This document shows positions 25,293 to 34,256 of a stretch of 64,000 bases of DNA, piece by piece (the first letter of the stretch is position 1; every line of letters begins with the position of its first letter). The notes below the pieces were generated by a model. It saw nothing but the letters and a program-made list of their open reading frames with translations. It did no database searches and was not told the DNA's origin. Position numbers and translations under genes: made by a program. The stretch comes from Amycolatopsis sacchari (GTDB taxonomy: Bacteria > Actinomycetota > Actinomycetes > Mycobacteriales > Pseudonocardiaceae), in contig NZ_FORP01000003.1 in assembly GCF_900114035.1 (NCBI RefSeq), positions 62,001-126,000 on the forward strand. The letters are read 5' to 3'.

Positions 25293-25385
25293 CCGACCTC
25301 CTCCGCGGCCCACTGCACGACGAACGGCTCCACCCGCTCGAGGGCGGCGCCGGGCAGCGTCAGTTCAGCGTGCCGCGCCCTGGCC
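24913..25385 (-). repeat. Tandem, degenerate copies of the imuA' 3' end and imuB start site
   Basis: The junction GGTCATCCGAC plus CCTCCGC (plus strand; imuA' stop, imuB start and its ribosome-binding site) occurs at 24907, 25131 and 25287, spaced 224 and 156 bp. Between them, near-identical segments around 25050-25130 and 25209-25286 share a period of about 157 bp. The segments code for ImuA'-tail-like residues in shifting frames. This is a local tandem duplication that has begun to decay. Confidence 0.8.
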
Positions 25386-27067
25386 GCCGCACCGCGGCCC
25401 GAGACCCGGACTTCGAGCCGGCGGCTGCGGAGGTGGCCCGCGCCGGAATCGAGCCCCGTCCACTGGGCGGTGACGCAGGTGAGTTCCAGCTCAGCGCCCG
25501 GCCACGGGCCCAGCGACAGCAGCACGGCTCCCCGGTGTCGCGCACGGGCGGAGAGCCTGCGCGCCACCGAGGGAGCCACACCGCCCGGGGCGACTGCGAC
25601 CAGGTCGACACCGTCGAGCAGCGCTGCGGCCACCGAGGCGATCTCCACCCCCGGCCGGGGCACCAGCGCCAGCCTGCCGACCTCCACCCCGAGTTCTTCC
25701 GCCGCGACCAGCCCGAGGTTCGGCATCCCCACCGCGGCCGCCCACGACCCGGTCGCGGTGGCCTCGGCCAGCAACGCGAGCAGCAGCGACGTGGAGCCGT
25801 GCACGGCCACGGTGCCGCCCCGCCGGAGGCCGCCGCCGGGCAGCAGGTCACGCAGGTCCGGCCGGACGGGCAGCAGCCGCCCGGTGACCTGCGCCCGCGC
25901 CGCCGCGTCGGCCACCCCGCTCGCCGTGCTGACGCCGGGCAGCGCCGCCAGCTCCGCCGCCGTCCGGTTCCTGCCCCTGGGAGACGGCACCACGGCGAGG
26001 CCCGAGCGTGGGCTGGTGCTCTTTTCCGCATCGGGTTGGCGCGTGTGCGGGTCGGATGGGTGCGGGTGCACGTCGGCCGGGTGCGGAGGCGCGGCAGGCA
26101 GGTGCGCACCGGATGGGTGCGGGTGCACATGGGTCGGGTGCGAGGAAGCGGCAGCCGAGCGCGGATGCCCGTTGGACGGATGCGGATGCACGCCAGCTGG
26201 GTGCGAGTACACGTCGGGCGAGTGCGAGGGAACGCCAGGCGGGTGCGGATGCACGCCAACCGGGCGAGCGCCAGCCGGGTGCAAGTGCACGTCGGCCGAG
26301 TGCGAGGGAACGCCAGGCGGGTGCGGATGCACGCCAACCGGGCGAGCGCCAGCCGGGTGCAAGTGCACGTCGGCCGAGTGCGAGGGAACGCCAGGCGGGT
26401 GCGGATGCACGGCAGCCGAGCGAGCGCCAGCTGGGTGCGGGTGAGGCGAGTACAGGTGGGCGTCCGGGTGGCTCCGGGGCTCAGTGACCGCCCCGTCACC
26501 CGCCTCGTGGTCGGGCAGAGGTGGCCGGTCCTGCGGATCAGCGGGCCGAGCACCCCGCACCCCCACAGAACAGTCCACTGTGGACTCCGGTGTCACACTT
26601 CCCCACTGTGGCACTGGAAGGCCCAACTCCGCGACCTCATCACCCCACGGTTCGACTGTCCGCCGAGTCGGGCGGTCCTGGTCGGCGGACCGCTCCGCCG
26701 CCGACCGGGCACCCCGCGGTTCGGCAGGCACCACGCCGCACCGCTCGACCTCACCGCCCGACTCGGCGGACAGCCCCACAGCGGACCGGGCACCCCGCGC
26801 CTCCGCAGGAAGATCCACTGTGGACTTGACCGCCGAGCCGCCCCACGGCTCAGCGGTCACCGCACCAGGCCGCCGCGCCGCGCGGCCTGGATCGGTAGCC
26901 AGGTCCACATCGGACGAAGCCGAGCTGTCCCACGACTCGGCCTCACCCGGGCGCCGTACCGTGGCACGGGTTCGCGGGTCGGCAGCCGCCCCCGGAGCGG
27001 ACTGCCTCACCGCCGGGCGATCGGCGGACTCCGCGGCCACCCCGTCGGCCACGCTTGCCACCGGCAT
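25289..27067 (-). CDS. ImuA' (SOS mutagenesis, RecA-like) with expanded repeat-rich N-terminus
   Basis: A 592-residue protein. The conserved RecA-like ImuA' region is confined to about the last 230 residues (TGRLLPVRPDLRDLLPGGGL; AVHGSTSLLLALLAEATATG as a degenerate P-loop; VEIASVAAALLDGVDLVAVA). ImuA' recruits ImuB and DnaE2 in damage-induced mutagenesis. The first 350 residues are unusual: acidic/Arg low complexity, then His/Pro-rich repeats including an exact 26-residue duplication. Typical ImuA' proteins are about half this length. The ATG at 27067 has GGGGAGG 9 nt upstream, and a perfect LexA box lies 77 bp upstream. Confidence 0.85.
   Translation of the reverse strand: MPVASVADGVAAESADRPAVRQSAPGAAADPRTRATVRRPGEAESWDSSASSDVDLATDPGRAARRPGAVTAEPWGGSAVKSTVDLPAEARGARSAVGLSAESGGEVERCGVVPAEPRGARSAAERSADQDRPTRRTVEPWGDEVAELGLPVPQWGSVTPESTVDCSVGVRGARPADPQDRPPLPDHEAGDGAVTEPRSHPDAHLYSPHPHPAGARSAAVHPHPPGVPSHSADVHLHPAGARPVGVHPHPPGVPSHSADVHLHPAGARPVGVHPHPPGVPSHSPDVYSHPAGVHPHPSNGHPRSAAASSHPTHVHPHPSGAHLPAAPPHPADVHPHPSDPHTRQPDAEKSTSPRSGLAVVPSPRGRNRTAAELAALPGVSTASGVADAAARAQVTGRLLPVRPDLRDLLPGGGLRRGGTVAVHGSTSLLLALLAEATATGSWAAAVGMPNLGLVAAEELGVEVGRLALVPRPGVEIASVAAALLDGVDLVAVAPGGVAPSVARRLSARARHRGAVLLSLGPWPGAELELTCVTAQWTGLDSGAGHLRSRRLEVRVSGRGAAARARHAELTLPGAALERVEPFVVQWAAEEVG
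26221..26412 (-). repeat. 78-bp tandem repeats in imuA' (26-residue His/Pro units)
   Basis: Two identical 78-bp copies lie at 26221-26298 and 26299-26376, with a third starting at 26377 that diverges after about 35 bp. In the imuA' frame the unit encodes HPHPPGVPSHSADV followed by HLHPAGARPVGV. Neighbouring HPHP segments on both sides are older, decayed relatives. Perfect identity implies a recent duplication. Confidence 0.95.
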
Positions 27068-27143
27068 CGCACTTCACCTCCCCACGAGCACCCAGCCCTC
27101 GCGTCGTGCGAGGGTGGAGAGCCACCGTGGGGAAGACGGCGAC

Positions 27144-27159
27144 TCGAACACCAGTTCGA
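27144..27159. promoter_or_regulatory. LexA (SOS) box of the imuA'-imuB-dnaE2 operon
   Basis: TCGAACACCAGTTCGA is a perfect match to the actinobacterial/Bacillus SOS consensus TCGAAC-N4-GTTCGA. It lies 77 bp upstream of the imuA' start. Upstream of it on the minus strand a TTGACA (27191-27196) precedes a weak CAGACT at a 17-bp spacing, placing the box at or just after the transcription start. Confidence 0.93.
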
Positions 27160-27263
27160 CTAGGGCCAGTCTGCCGCCCCTCCCGACCCCTGTCAAGCCA
27201 CGGCGGAACCAGCTAACCCGACCGAGGGAAAACGGGCCTGCTTTCCTTTCCGCACAACACAAA

Positions 27264-27300
27264 ACCGCCCACGCCCGGACGGGAACCGGGCGTGGGCGGT
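27264..27300. terminator. Terminator downstream of purH
   Basis: ACCGCCCACGCCCGG (27264-27278) pairs perfectly with CCGGGCGTGGGCGGT (27286-27300) around a 7-nt loop, and TTTT follows on the minus strand. It ends the DUF6350-purN-purH operon and separates it from the imuA' promoter. Confidence 0.85.
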
Positions 27301-27313
27301 CAGGGAAACCGGG

Positions 27314-28867
27314 TCAGTGCGTGAAGTGGCGCGTTCCCGTCAGGTACAGGGTCACGCCGGCCTCCTCGGCCGCCGCGATGACCTCCGTGTCGCGGATCGA
27401 ACCGCCGGGCTGGACGACCGCGCGGACCCCGGCCTCCAGCAGCACCTCGAGCCCGTCCGGGAACGGGAAGAACGCGTCCGACGCCGCGACCGAGCCCTTC
27501 GCCCGCTCACCGGCCCGCTGCACCGCCAGCCGTGACGAGTCGACGCGGTTGACCTGGCCCATCCCGACGCCGACCGTGGCGCGGTCGTTCGCCAGCAGGA
27601 TCGCGTTCGACTTCACCGAACGCAGGGCCCGCCAGGCGAACTCCAGGTCGGCGAGTGTCTCCTCGTCGGCCGCCTCACCGGTCGCCAGCGTCCAGTTGGC
27701 CGGGTCGTCACCGGGAGCGTCGATGCGGTCCACGGTCTGCACGAGCATGCCGCCGGAGATCGGCCGGAACTCGATCGGATCGGGGTTGCGCAGCTCCGGC
27801 AGCCGCAGCAGGCGGATGTTCTTCTTGCGCCGCAGCACTTCCAGCGCGTCGTCGTCGAACGACGGCGCGAGCACCACCTCGGTGAACACCTCGGCGATCT
27901 GCTCCGCGGCCTCCAGCGTGATCGCCCGGTTGCTCGCGATCACCCCGCCGTAGGCCGACACCGGGTCGCACGCGTGCGCCTTCCGGTGCGCCTCGGCGAT
28001 GTCCGCGCCGACGGCGATCCCGCACGGGTTCGCGTGCTTGATGATCGCGACGGCGGGCTCGGCGAAGTCGGCGGCGGCGCGGCGCGCGGCGTCGGTGTCG
28101 ACGTAGTTGTTGTAGGACATGGCCTTGCCGTGCAGCTGCTCGGCGTGCGCCAGCCCGTCCCGCCAGTGCTTGTACACCGCGGCCTTCTGGTGTGGGTTCT
28201 CGCCGTAGCGCAGGATCTCGCCGCGCTCCCACGTCGCGCCGGTGACGTCGGGGAACCCGGAGTCGTCGGCGGGCGCGTACGCGTTGGCGAACCACGCCGA
28301 GACGGCCATGTCGTAGCTCGCGGTGTGCGCGAAGGCCTGCGCCGCGAGGCGCTTGCGGTCCTCGAAGTCGAACCCGCCGTCACGCACGCGCTCGAGCACC
28401 CAGTCGTACCGCGACGGGTCGACCACGACGGCGACGCTGCCGTGGTTCTTCGCCGCGGCGCGGACCATCGCGGGCCCGCCGATGTCGATGTTCTCGACGC
28501 AGTCCTCGGGGCTCGCGCCCGACGCGACGGTCTCGCGGAACGGGTACAGGTTGACCACCAGCAGGTCGAACGGCGCGATGTCCAGCTCACGCAGCTGCTC
28601 GACGTGCTCGGGGCGGTTCCGGTCGGCCAGCAGCCCGGCGTGCACGCGCGGGTGCAGCGTCTTCACGCGGCCGTCGAAGGACTCCGGGAACCCGGTGACC
28701 TGCTCGACCGGCGTCACCGGCACCCCGGCGTCGGCCAGCGCCTTGGCCGTGCCGCCGGTGGACACGATCTCCACGCCGGCCGCGTGCAGGCCGGTGCCGA
28801 GTTCCAGCAGACCCGACTTGTCCGAAACACCGATCAGGGCCCGCTTGACCGCCCGCCGTCCTGTCAC
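27314..28867 (-). CDS. purH: Bifunctional AICAR formyltransferase/IMP cyclohydrolase
   Basis: A 517-residue enzyme for the last two steps of IMP synthesis. The N-terminal MGS-like cyclohydrolase domain has [36 protein letters not shown] and [18 protein letters not shown]. The C-terminal transformylase has [11 protein letters not shown] and KHANPCG with the catalytic Lys-His. The GTG at 28867 overlaps the purN stop (GTGA), which sets the start and couples the genes. The formyl donor comes from FolD. Confidence 0.97.
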   Translation of the reverse strand: MTGRRAVKRALIGVSDKSGLLELGTGLHAAGVEIVSTGGTAKALADAGVPVTPVEQVTGFPESFDGRVKTLHPRVHAGLLADRNRPEHVEQLRELDIAPFDLLVVNLYPFRETVASGASPEDCVENIDIGGPAMVRAAAKNHGSVAVVVDPSRYDWVLERVRDGGFDFEDRKRLAAQAFAHTASYDMAVSAWFANAYAPADDSGFPDVTGATWERGEILRYGENPHQKAAVYKHWRDGLAHAEQLHGKAMSYNNYVDTDAARRAAADFAEPAVAIIKHANPCGIAVGADIAEAHRKAHACDPVSAYGGVIASNRAITLEAAEQIAEVFTEVVLAPSFDDDALEVLRRKKNIRLLRLPELRNPDPIEFRPISGGMLVQTVDRIDAPGDDPANWTLATGEAADEETLADLEFAWRALRSVKSNAILLANDRATVGVGMGQVNRVDSSRLAVQRAGERAKGSVAASDAFFPFPDGLEVLLEAGVRAVVQPGGSIRDTEVIAAAEEAGVTLYLTGTRHFTH

Positions 28868-29496
28868 CGGAAACTCACCTTTCGTCCGTCCACAGTGCAC
28901 CCACCGCGGCCCAGCCGCTCGACCACCTCGACGAGCAGCCGCCGCTCGACCACCTTGATCCGCTCGTGCAGCCCGGCCTCGTCGTCGTCGCTGCCGACCT
29001 CGACGGCCTCCTGCGCGATGATCGGCCCGGTGTCCATGCCCGCGTCCACGAAGTGCACCGTGGAGCCGGTCACCTTGACCCCCATGGCCAGCGCGTCGGC
29101 GACCGCGTGCATGCCGGGGAACGACGGCAGCAGCGCGGGATGCGTGTTGATCACCCGGTTCGCGAACCGGTCGAGGAAGCTCGGCCCCAGCAGCTTCAGG
29201 AAACCCGCGGACACCACGAGGTCGGGCCGGTAGGCGGCGACCGCTTCGGTGAGCGCCTTGTCCCACGCCGCGCGGTCGGGGTGGTCGCTCACCCGCACGG
29301 TGAAGTGGGGCACTCCGGCGCGCTCGGCCTTCGCCAGCGCTTCGGCGCCGTCGCGGTCCGTGCCGACGGCGACCACCTTCGCCGGGTAGCCCGGACGTCG
29401 CGTCGCCTCGATGAGCGCCTGCATCAGCGTGCCGGACCCGGACGCGAGCACGACCACCTTCACCGGCGTGGGCAGGTCCACTCGACTGGACTCCAA
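28864..29496 (-). CDS. purN: Phosphoribosylglycinamide formyltransferase (GART)
   Basis: A 210-residue enzyme transferring formyl from 10-formyl-THF to GAR. Signatures: [32 protein letters not shown] and [20 protein letters not shown] with the catalytic Asn-His-Asp set ([21 protein letters not shown]). The start is a TTG at 29496 preceded by AAGGAG at about 5 nt; an in-frame GTG five codons downstream is the alternative. It follows the DUF6350 gene by 36 bp. Confidence 0.96.
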   Translation of the reverse strand: MESSRVDLPTPVKVVVLASGSGTLMQALIEATRRPGYPAKVVAVGTDRDGAEALAKAERAGVPHFTVRVSDHPDRAAWDKALTEAVAAYRPDLVVSAGFLKLLGPSFLDRFANRVINTHPALLPSFPGMHAVADALAMGVKVTGSTVHFVDAGMDTGPIIAQEAVEVGSDDDEAGLHERIKVVERRLLVEVVERLGRGGCTVDGRKVSFR

Positions 29497-29532
29497 CGCC
29501 TCTCCTTCGCCTGGTGGTGTTACTCCCCCAGA

Positions 29533-30981
29533 CTAGCTGCCGGGCTCTTTCGCCTCGTCGGAGGCCTGAGCGGGCTCCTCGGCATCCTCGGCATCCTCGG
29601 CGGTTTCGGTGTCTTCAGAGTCCTCGACGTCCGCGGTGTCTTCGGTGTCTTCGGTGTCCTCGACGGCCGCGGTGTCTTCGGTGTCTTCGGTGTCGTCCGG
29701 CTCCTCGACCGTGTCGGGCTCCCGCTGCTCGTCGGCTTCGTCCTGGGACTCGGCCTCCGGCTCGGGCTCCTCCACCACCACCGGTTCAGGTGCGGGCGCC
29801 GGACGGCGCGGTCCCGCGAGCCACGCGACCAGGCCGCCGGGCACGGCGATCCAGCCGAACGCGGCCACCGACAGCAGCCCGACCGGCACGGACACCGGGT
29901 TGAACGGCCCGTGCCCCAGCTGCCCGCCGGCGAGCGTGCCCAGCAGGACGCAGCCGAACCCGATGAGGGCACCCGCGATGCCGACCGTGCGCAGCCGCGC
30001 CCGCGGGTCCTCGTCGCTGCGCCGCAACGACCACCCGACCAGCACCCCCACCGCGGCGGGCAGCACCAGCAACGCGGGCCACCAGCGCGCGGCGTGCTCC
30101 GGCATGTTCGCGAGCAGCGGCAGACCGGGCAGCGTGCCACCGCGGTAGCTGAACGGGGTGAGCGAGACCGAGCCGATCGAGAACCCGGGCCCCGCGACGA
30201 AGGACAGGGTCGCGATCACGGCGTTGGGCAGGTAACCGATGGACAGCAGCAGCATCCCGGCGCCGCTGCCGAAACCGGGCGCGTTCGCCGCGAACAGGTG
30301 CCCCACCGTCCGCACCGAAACGCCCAGCGTGACCGTGTAGACCACGGCGCCCACGCCGAGGAGCCCGGCCAGGCCCAGCGCCCCCGCGCGCAGCCCGCGC
30401 AGCGCGAGCGGGTCGAGGTGGTCGCGGGCCGCGGCGAGGATCCCGCACCGCTTCGCGACACCCGCCGTCGCACACAGGGCGGAGACGAACCCCGGCACGA
30501 GGAACGCGGTGAGCGGCTCGACGTTGACGCGCACGCTGCCGACGGTGAGCGCGATGGTGATGCCCGCGAGGGCGTGCGTCGCCGCGATCGGGGCGACCAC
30601 GTTGACGGCCTGCCCCGGCTCGCGGTAACCGAGCCGCCCGGCGGCGTGCGCGGCCGACCCGGCGACGAACGTGCCCACGACCGCGGTGCCGAGCAGCGGC
30701 AGGACGCCCAGGGTGCCGCCGGTGACGGTGACCGGGACCTGGTAGGCGGCGAGCAGTCCGGGACCGGCGGCACGCAGCACGCCGAGCACGGAGAAGTGCG
30801 AGAGCGACGCGAGCGCGGTGACCAGCGCGAAGAGCGCGACGACGAGGGCGTACCCGGCGACCAGCGGCCCGAAGGCCGCCGCGAACACGATCTTCGTCCG
30901 CGTGGCGCCGCTCAGCTCACCCGTCGCGCGCAGGCCGGTCACCTCTTCCTCGGCGGGAGGACGCGGGGTGAGCAGCTGCAT
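29533..30981 (-). CDS. DUF6350 multipass membrane protein with acidic repeat tail
   Basis: A 482-residue protein from the ATG at 30981 (GAGGG 8 nt upstream). About ten transmembrane helices fill residues 35-395. The C-terminal 85 residues are an acidic tail of D-T-E-D-T units ([20 protein letters not shown]) encoded by near-tandem GTGTCTTCG stretches. The family is annotated as cell-division-associated in some genomes, but function is unproven. Position upstream of purN-purH is conserved (remembered as Rv0955-Rv0957). Confidence 0.82.
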   Translation of the reverse strand: MQLLTPRPPAEEEVTGLRATGELSGATRTKIVFAAAFGPLVAGYALVVALFALVTALASLSHFSVLGVLRAAGPGLLAAYQVPVTVTGGTLGVLPLLGTAVVGTFVAGSAAHAAGRLGYREPGQAVNVVAPIAATHALAGITIALTVGSVRVNVEPLTAFLVPGFVSALCATAGVAKRCGILAAARDHLDPLALRGLRAGALGLAGLLGVGAVVYTVTLGVSVRTVGHLFAANAPGFGSGAGMLLLSIGYLPNAVIATLSFVAGPGFSIGSVSLTPFSYRGGTLPGLPLLANMPEHAARWWPALLVLPAAVGVLVGWSLRRSDEDPRARLRTVGIAGALIGFGCVLLGTLAGGQLGHGPFNPVSVPVGLLSVAAFGWIAVPGGLVAWLAGPRRPAPAPEPVVVEEPEPEAESQDEADEQREPDTVEEPDDTEDTEDTAAVEDTEDTEDTADVEDSEDTETAEDAEDAEEPAQASDEAKEPGS

Positions 30982-31089
30982 GTCTCGCACCCTCGCATCC
31001 GGTTTGCGCCGGTCGGGTGAGGCACGCCGCCCAGGAGGCGTGTCCCCGCGCACACGTCACCCGGTGGGGTGCTGTTCCAGGATGCTCGA

Positions 31090-31122
31090 AAGGGCACCTC
31101 GAAACCGCCCCGAGGTGCCCTT
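31090..31122 (-). terminator. Terminator downstream of the DUF5336 gene
   Basis: AAGGGCACCTCG (31090-31101) pairs with CGAGGTGCCCTT (31111-31122), a perfect 12-bp stem with a 9-nt loop and a short T-run on the minus strand, 13 bp beyond the stop codon. Confidence 0.75.
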
Positions 31123-31134
31123 CTCGCTGGTCGT

Positions 31135-31839
31135 TCAGCCCTGGTTGCCGAAGCCGCCGGGCGGCGTGCCGGTGCCGGGCTGCTGGGGCTGCTGGCCGGT
31201 CTCCGGCTGCTGCGGCTGGTAGAACTGGCCCTGCTGCGGGGCGTAGACCGTCGACTGCGGCGCCACCGGCGGGGCGAACTGCGTGCCCTGCGGGCCGCCC
31301 TGCTTCTCCGGGCCCTGGCCGTACGGGCCGGGCTGGCCGTAGGGCTGGTACTGGGGCCGCGGGCCGGGCGTCGGCAGCTTGACCACGTTGTACTCGACGA
31401 GCAGCACCGCCACCGCGACGAGCAGCTGCAACAGCCCCAGGATCAGGATCACCGTCATGATCCCCGGGGTTTCGCCGCCGGAGGGCACCTGGACCACCGA
31501 GAGGATCGCGTACAGCCCGCCGAGCACGCTGAACAGGACCGCGAACGGCAGCACCTTCGGCGCGCGCGGCAGCAGCGACAGGCCCGCCAGCAGGCCGCCG
31601 ACCAGCAGGAACAGCAGTGCCTGGCCGGAGCCGCTGGCCTCGTCCGAGAAACCGAGGAAGTAGCTGACGACGCCGAGCACCAGCATGGCGAGCGTGAGGA
31701 TCACGGGCAGGTTGACCGCCGACAGGTTCGCCCCGCCCTGCTGCTGGTGGGGGAAGCCTCCAGGGCCCGGAGGCTGGGGGTTCGGTTGTGCGCCGCCACC
31801 CTGCTGGGGGTAGCCCGGCCCACCGCTGGGGAAGGTCAT
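31135..31839 (-). CDS. DUF5336 membrane protein (34-kDa antigen family)
   Basis: A 234-residue protein with a Gly/Pro/Gln-rich cytoplasmic N-terminus, four helices (residues about 42-155: AVNLPVILTLAMLVLGVVSY; ALLFLLVGGLLAGLSLL) and a Pro/Gln-rich tail with Tyr repeats. This is the layout of the mycobacterial 34-kDa antigenic protein (remembered as Rv0954), which also neighbours sucCD and purNH. The Gln/Pro tails suggest interaction with other envelope proteins (inference). Confidence 0.85.
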   Translation of the reverse strand: MTFPSGGPGYPQQGGGAQPNPQPPGPGGFPHQQQGGANLSAVNLPVILTLAMLVLGVVSYFLGFSDEASGSGQALLFLLVGGLLAGLSLLPRAPKVLPFAVLFSVLGGLYAILSVVQVPSGGETPGIMTVILILGLLQLLVAVAVLLVEYNVVKLPTPGPRPQYQPYGQPGPYGQGPEKQGGPQGTQFAPPVAPQSTVYAPQQGQFYQPQQPETGQQPQQPGTGTPPGGFGNQG

Positions 31840-31991
31840 TCCGTGCTCTCCTGTCGTGTTGCCCGAAAGGTGGGGTGGCCGATATGTCCGGAAACGCTAG
31901 CGCACCGGGGGCGTCCGGCCCATCCCTCGGCTATCCGACGTGCCACCGCGGCAAACGGTTGCGTCGAGTTCGCTGTGAACCCGGGCAGCGC

Positions 31992-32024
31992 AACGGCCGG
32001 GCCCCGCGACGGGGACCCGGCCGT
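31992..32024 (-). terminator. Terminator downstream of sucD
   Basis: AACGGCCGGGCCCC at 31992-32005 pairs with GGGG, an unpaired A, then CCCGGCCGTT ending at 32024. The result is a 14-bp stem with one bulge, 20 bp after the sucD stop. Confidence 0.75.
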
Positions 32025-32044
32025 TTCCACGGACCGTGCTCGGG

Positions 32045-32935
32045 TCAGTGCAGGTTCTCGTACAGCTCCCTGGCCAGCGCGGCGGTCTCGGACGGCGTCT
32101 TGCCGACCTTGACGCCCGCGGCCTCGAGGGCCTCCTTCTTCGCCTGCGCGGTGCCGGCCGAGCCGGACACGATCGCACCCGCGTGACCCATGGTCTTGCC
32201 CTCGGGCGCGGTGAAGCCCGCGACGTAGCCGACGACCGGCTTGGTCACGTTCTCCTTGATGTAGGCCGCGGCCCGCTCCTCGGCGTCGCCACCGATCTCA
32301 CCGATCATGACGATGACCTCGGTCTCCGGGTCGGCCTGGAAGGCCTCCAGCGCGTCGATGTGGGTGGTGCCGATGATCGGGTCACCACCGATGCCGACGG
32401 CCGTGGAGAAGCCGATGTCACGCAGCTCGTACATCATCTGGTACGTCAGCGTGCCCGACTTCGACACCAGGCCGATCTTGCCGGGGCCGGTGATGTTGGC
32501 CGGGATGATGCCGGCGTTCGACTTGCCGGGCGAGATGACGCCGGGGCAGTTCGGGCCGATGATGCGGGTCTTGTTGCCCTTGGCGACGGCGTGGGCCCAG
32601 AAGTAGGCCGAGTCGTGCACCGGGATGCCCTCGGTGATCACCACGGCGAGCGGGATCTCGGCGTCGATGGCCTCGATGACCGCGTCCTTGGCGAACTTCG
32701 GCGGCACGAAGATGACCGACACGTCGGCGCCGGTCTCCTTCATGGCCTCCTCGACCGTGCCGAACACGGTGAGGTCCTTGCCGGCGATGGTGACCGTCTG
32801 CCCGGCCTTGCGGGCGTTGACGCCACCGACGATGTTGGAGCCGGCCTGCAGCATCTTGGTCGCGTGCTTGGTGCCCTCGGACCCGGTGATGCCCTGAACG
32901 ATGATCTTGCTGCTGGAATCGAGGAAGATCGACAT
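32045..32935 (-). CDS. sucD: Succinyl-CoA ligase, alpha subunit
   Basis: A 296-residue subunit binding CoA and carrying the phospho-His. [20 protein letters not shown] is the family start, GIPVHD and [17 protein letters not shown] are CoA-site motifs, and [13 protein letters not shown] contains the active His. It follows sucC with a 5-bp gap. With SucC it makes ATP or GTP while converting succinyl-CoA to succinate. Confidence 0.97.
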   Translation of the reverse strand: MSIFLDSSSKIIVQGITGSEGTKHATKMLQAGSNIVGGVNARKAGQTVTIAGKDLTVFGTVEEAMKETGADVSVIFVPPKFAKDAVIEAIDAEIPLAVVITEGIPVHDSAYFWAHAVAKGNKTRIIGPNCPGVISPGKSNAGIIPANITGPGKIGLVSKSGTLTYQMMYELRDIGFSTAVGIGGDPIIGTTHIDALEAFQADPETEVIVMIGEIGGDAEERAAAYIKENVTKPVVGYVAGFTAPEGKTMGHAGAIVSGSAGTAQAKKEALEAAGVKVGKTPSETAALARELYENLH

Positions 32936-32940
32936 TTCTC

Positions 32941-34110
32941 TTACGCTCCTGCCGCGGCCAGCTCGGCAGCCTTGTCCGCTGCGTTGTCCATGGTGTCCAC
33001 CTGCGTCACCAGCGGGTGGTTGGCCTCGTTGAGGATCCGGCGGCCTTCCTCGACGTTGTTGCCGTCGAGGCGGACCACGAGCGGCTTGGTGGCCTCGTCG
33101 CCCAGGATCTTGAGGGCCTCGACGATGCCGGTCGCGACCGCGTCGCACGCGGTGATGCCACCGAAGACGTTGACGAACACCGACTTGACGGCCGGGTCGT
33201 TCAGGATGACGTCCAGGCCGGCGGCCATGACCTCGGCCGAGGCGCCGCCACCGATGTCGAGGAAGTTGGCGGGCTTGACGCCGCCGTGCTTCTCGCCCGC
33301 GTAGGCCACGACGTCCAGCGTGGACATGACCAGGCCCGCGCCGTTGCCGATGATGCCGACCTCGCCGTCGAGCTTGACGTAGTTGAGGTTCTTGGCCTTG
33401 GCCTTGGCCTCCAGCGGGTCCTCGGCCTGCTTGTCGACGAGCTCCTCCTGCTTCGGCTGCCGGAAGGAGGCGTTCTCGTCCAGGGTGACCTTGCCGTCGA
33501 GGGCGACGATCTTGTCCTGCGGGTCGCGGACCAGCGGGTTCACCTCGACCAGGGTGGCATCCTCGGCCACGAAGGTCTCCCACAGCTTGACGACCACGTC
33601 GGCCGCCTGGTCGCGGATGACCTCGGGGAAGTTGCCCTGGGCCAGGATCTCCAGCGCCTTGGCCTTGTCGACCCCGGCGATCGCGTCGACCGGCACCTTG
33701 GCGAGCGCTTCGGGCCGCTCCACGGCCAGCTGCTCGATCTCCATGCCGCCCTCGGCCGAGGCCATGGCGAGGAAGGTGCGGTTGGCGCGGTCCAGCAGGA
33801 AGGAGAAGTAGTACTCCTCCGCGATGTCGGACGCCTCGGTCACCAGCACGCGGTGCGTGATGTGGCCCTTGATGTCGAGGCCGAGGATGGCTTCGGCCTT
33901 CTCCTTGGCCTCGGCCGGGTCCTTGGCGAGCTTCACGCCACCGGCCTTGCCACGGCCGCCGGTCTTGACCTGCGCCTTGACGACGACCTGTCCACCGATC
34001 TTCTCGGCGGCGGCCTGGGCTTCTTCGGGGGTGCTCGCTACGGCGCCGGGAAGAACCGGCACACCGTGGGCGGCGAAGAGGTCCTTCGCCTGGTATTCGT
34101 AGAGGTCCAC
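32941..34110 (-). CDS. sucC: Succinyl-CoA ligase, beta subunit
   Basis: A 389-residue ATP-grasp subunit. [20 protein letters not shown] is the usual N-terminus, [18 protein letters not shown] the nucleotide-binding segment, VEVNPLVRD the metal-binding loop and [15 protein letters not shown] the C-terminal subunit interface. The GTG at 34110 (AGGAG 9 nt upstream) is chosen; the open frame extends eight codons further without support. It is co-transcribed with sucD. Confidence 0.97.
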   Translation of the reverse strand: MDLYEYQAKDLFAAHGVPVLPGAVASTPEEAQAAAEKIGGQVVVKAQVKTGGRGKAGGVKLAKDPAEAKEKAEAILGLDIKGHITHRVLVTEASDIAEEYYFSFLLDRANRTFLAMASAEGGMEIEQLAVERPEALAKVPVDAIAGVDKAKALEILAQGNFPEVIRDQAADVVVKLWETFVAEDATLVEVNPLVRDPQDKIVALDGKVTLDENASFRQPKQEELVDKQAEDPLEAKAKAKNLNYVKLDGEVGIIGNGAGLVMSTLDVVAYAGEKHGGVKPANFLDIGGGASAEVMAAGLDVILNDPAVKSVFVNVFGGITACDAVATGIVEALKILGDEATKPLVVRLDGNNVEEGRRILNEANHPLVTQVDTMDNAADKAAELAAAGA

Positions 34111-34256
34111 TACTCCAGTCTCCTGACGACACACGCCACTGCGTTGACCTGCGTGAGGTGGGTCCAGATGCGTGCTTGATGCAAACCATGCTGCCGGACG
34201 GAGACGACCCTAGCGACCTGGGGAGAGGCGCGGGGCGCCGCACCCGGTGAACTCTG

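Noticed and set aside
26180..26460. Regular repeats that could be mistaken for a CRISPR array
   Set aside because: The units are directly adjacent with no unique spacers, keep the imuA' frame and encode HPHP peptides; no cas genes are present.
24680..27163. Plus-strand open frames through the imuA' region
   Set aside because: They depend on the same repeats and contain no domain; the RecA-like ImuA' sequence, start signal and LexA box are all on the minus strand.
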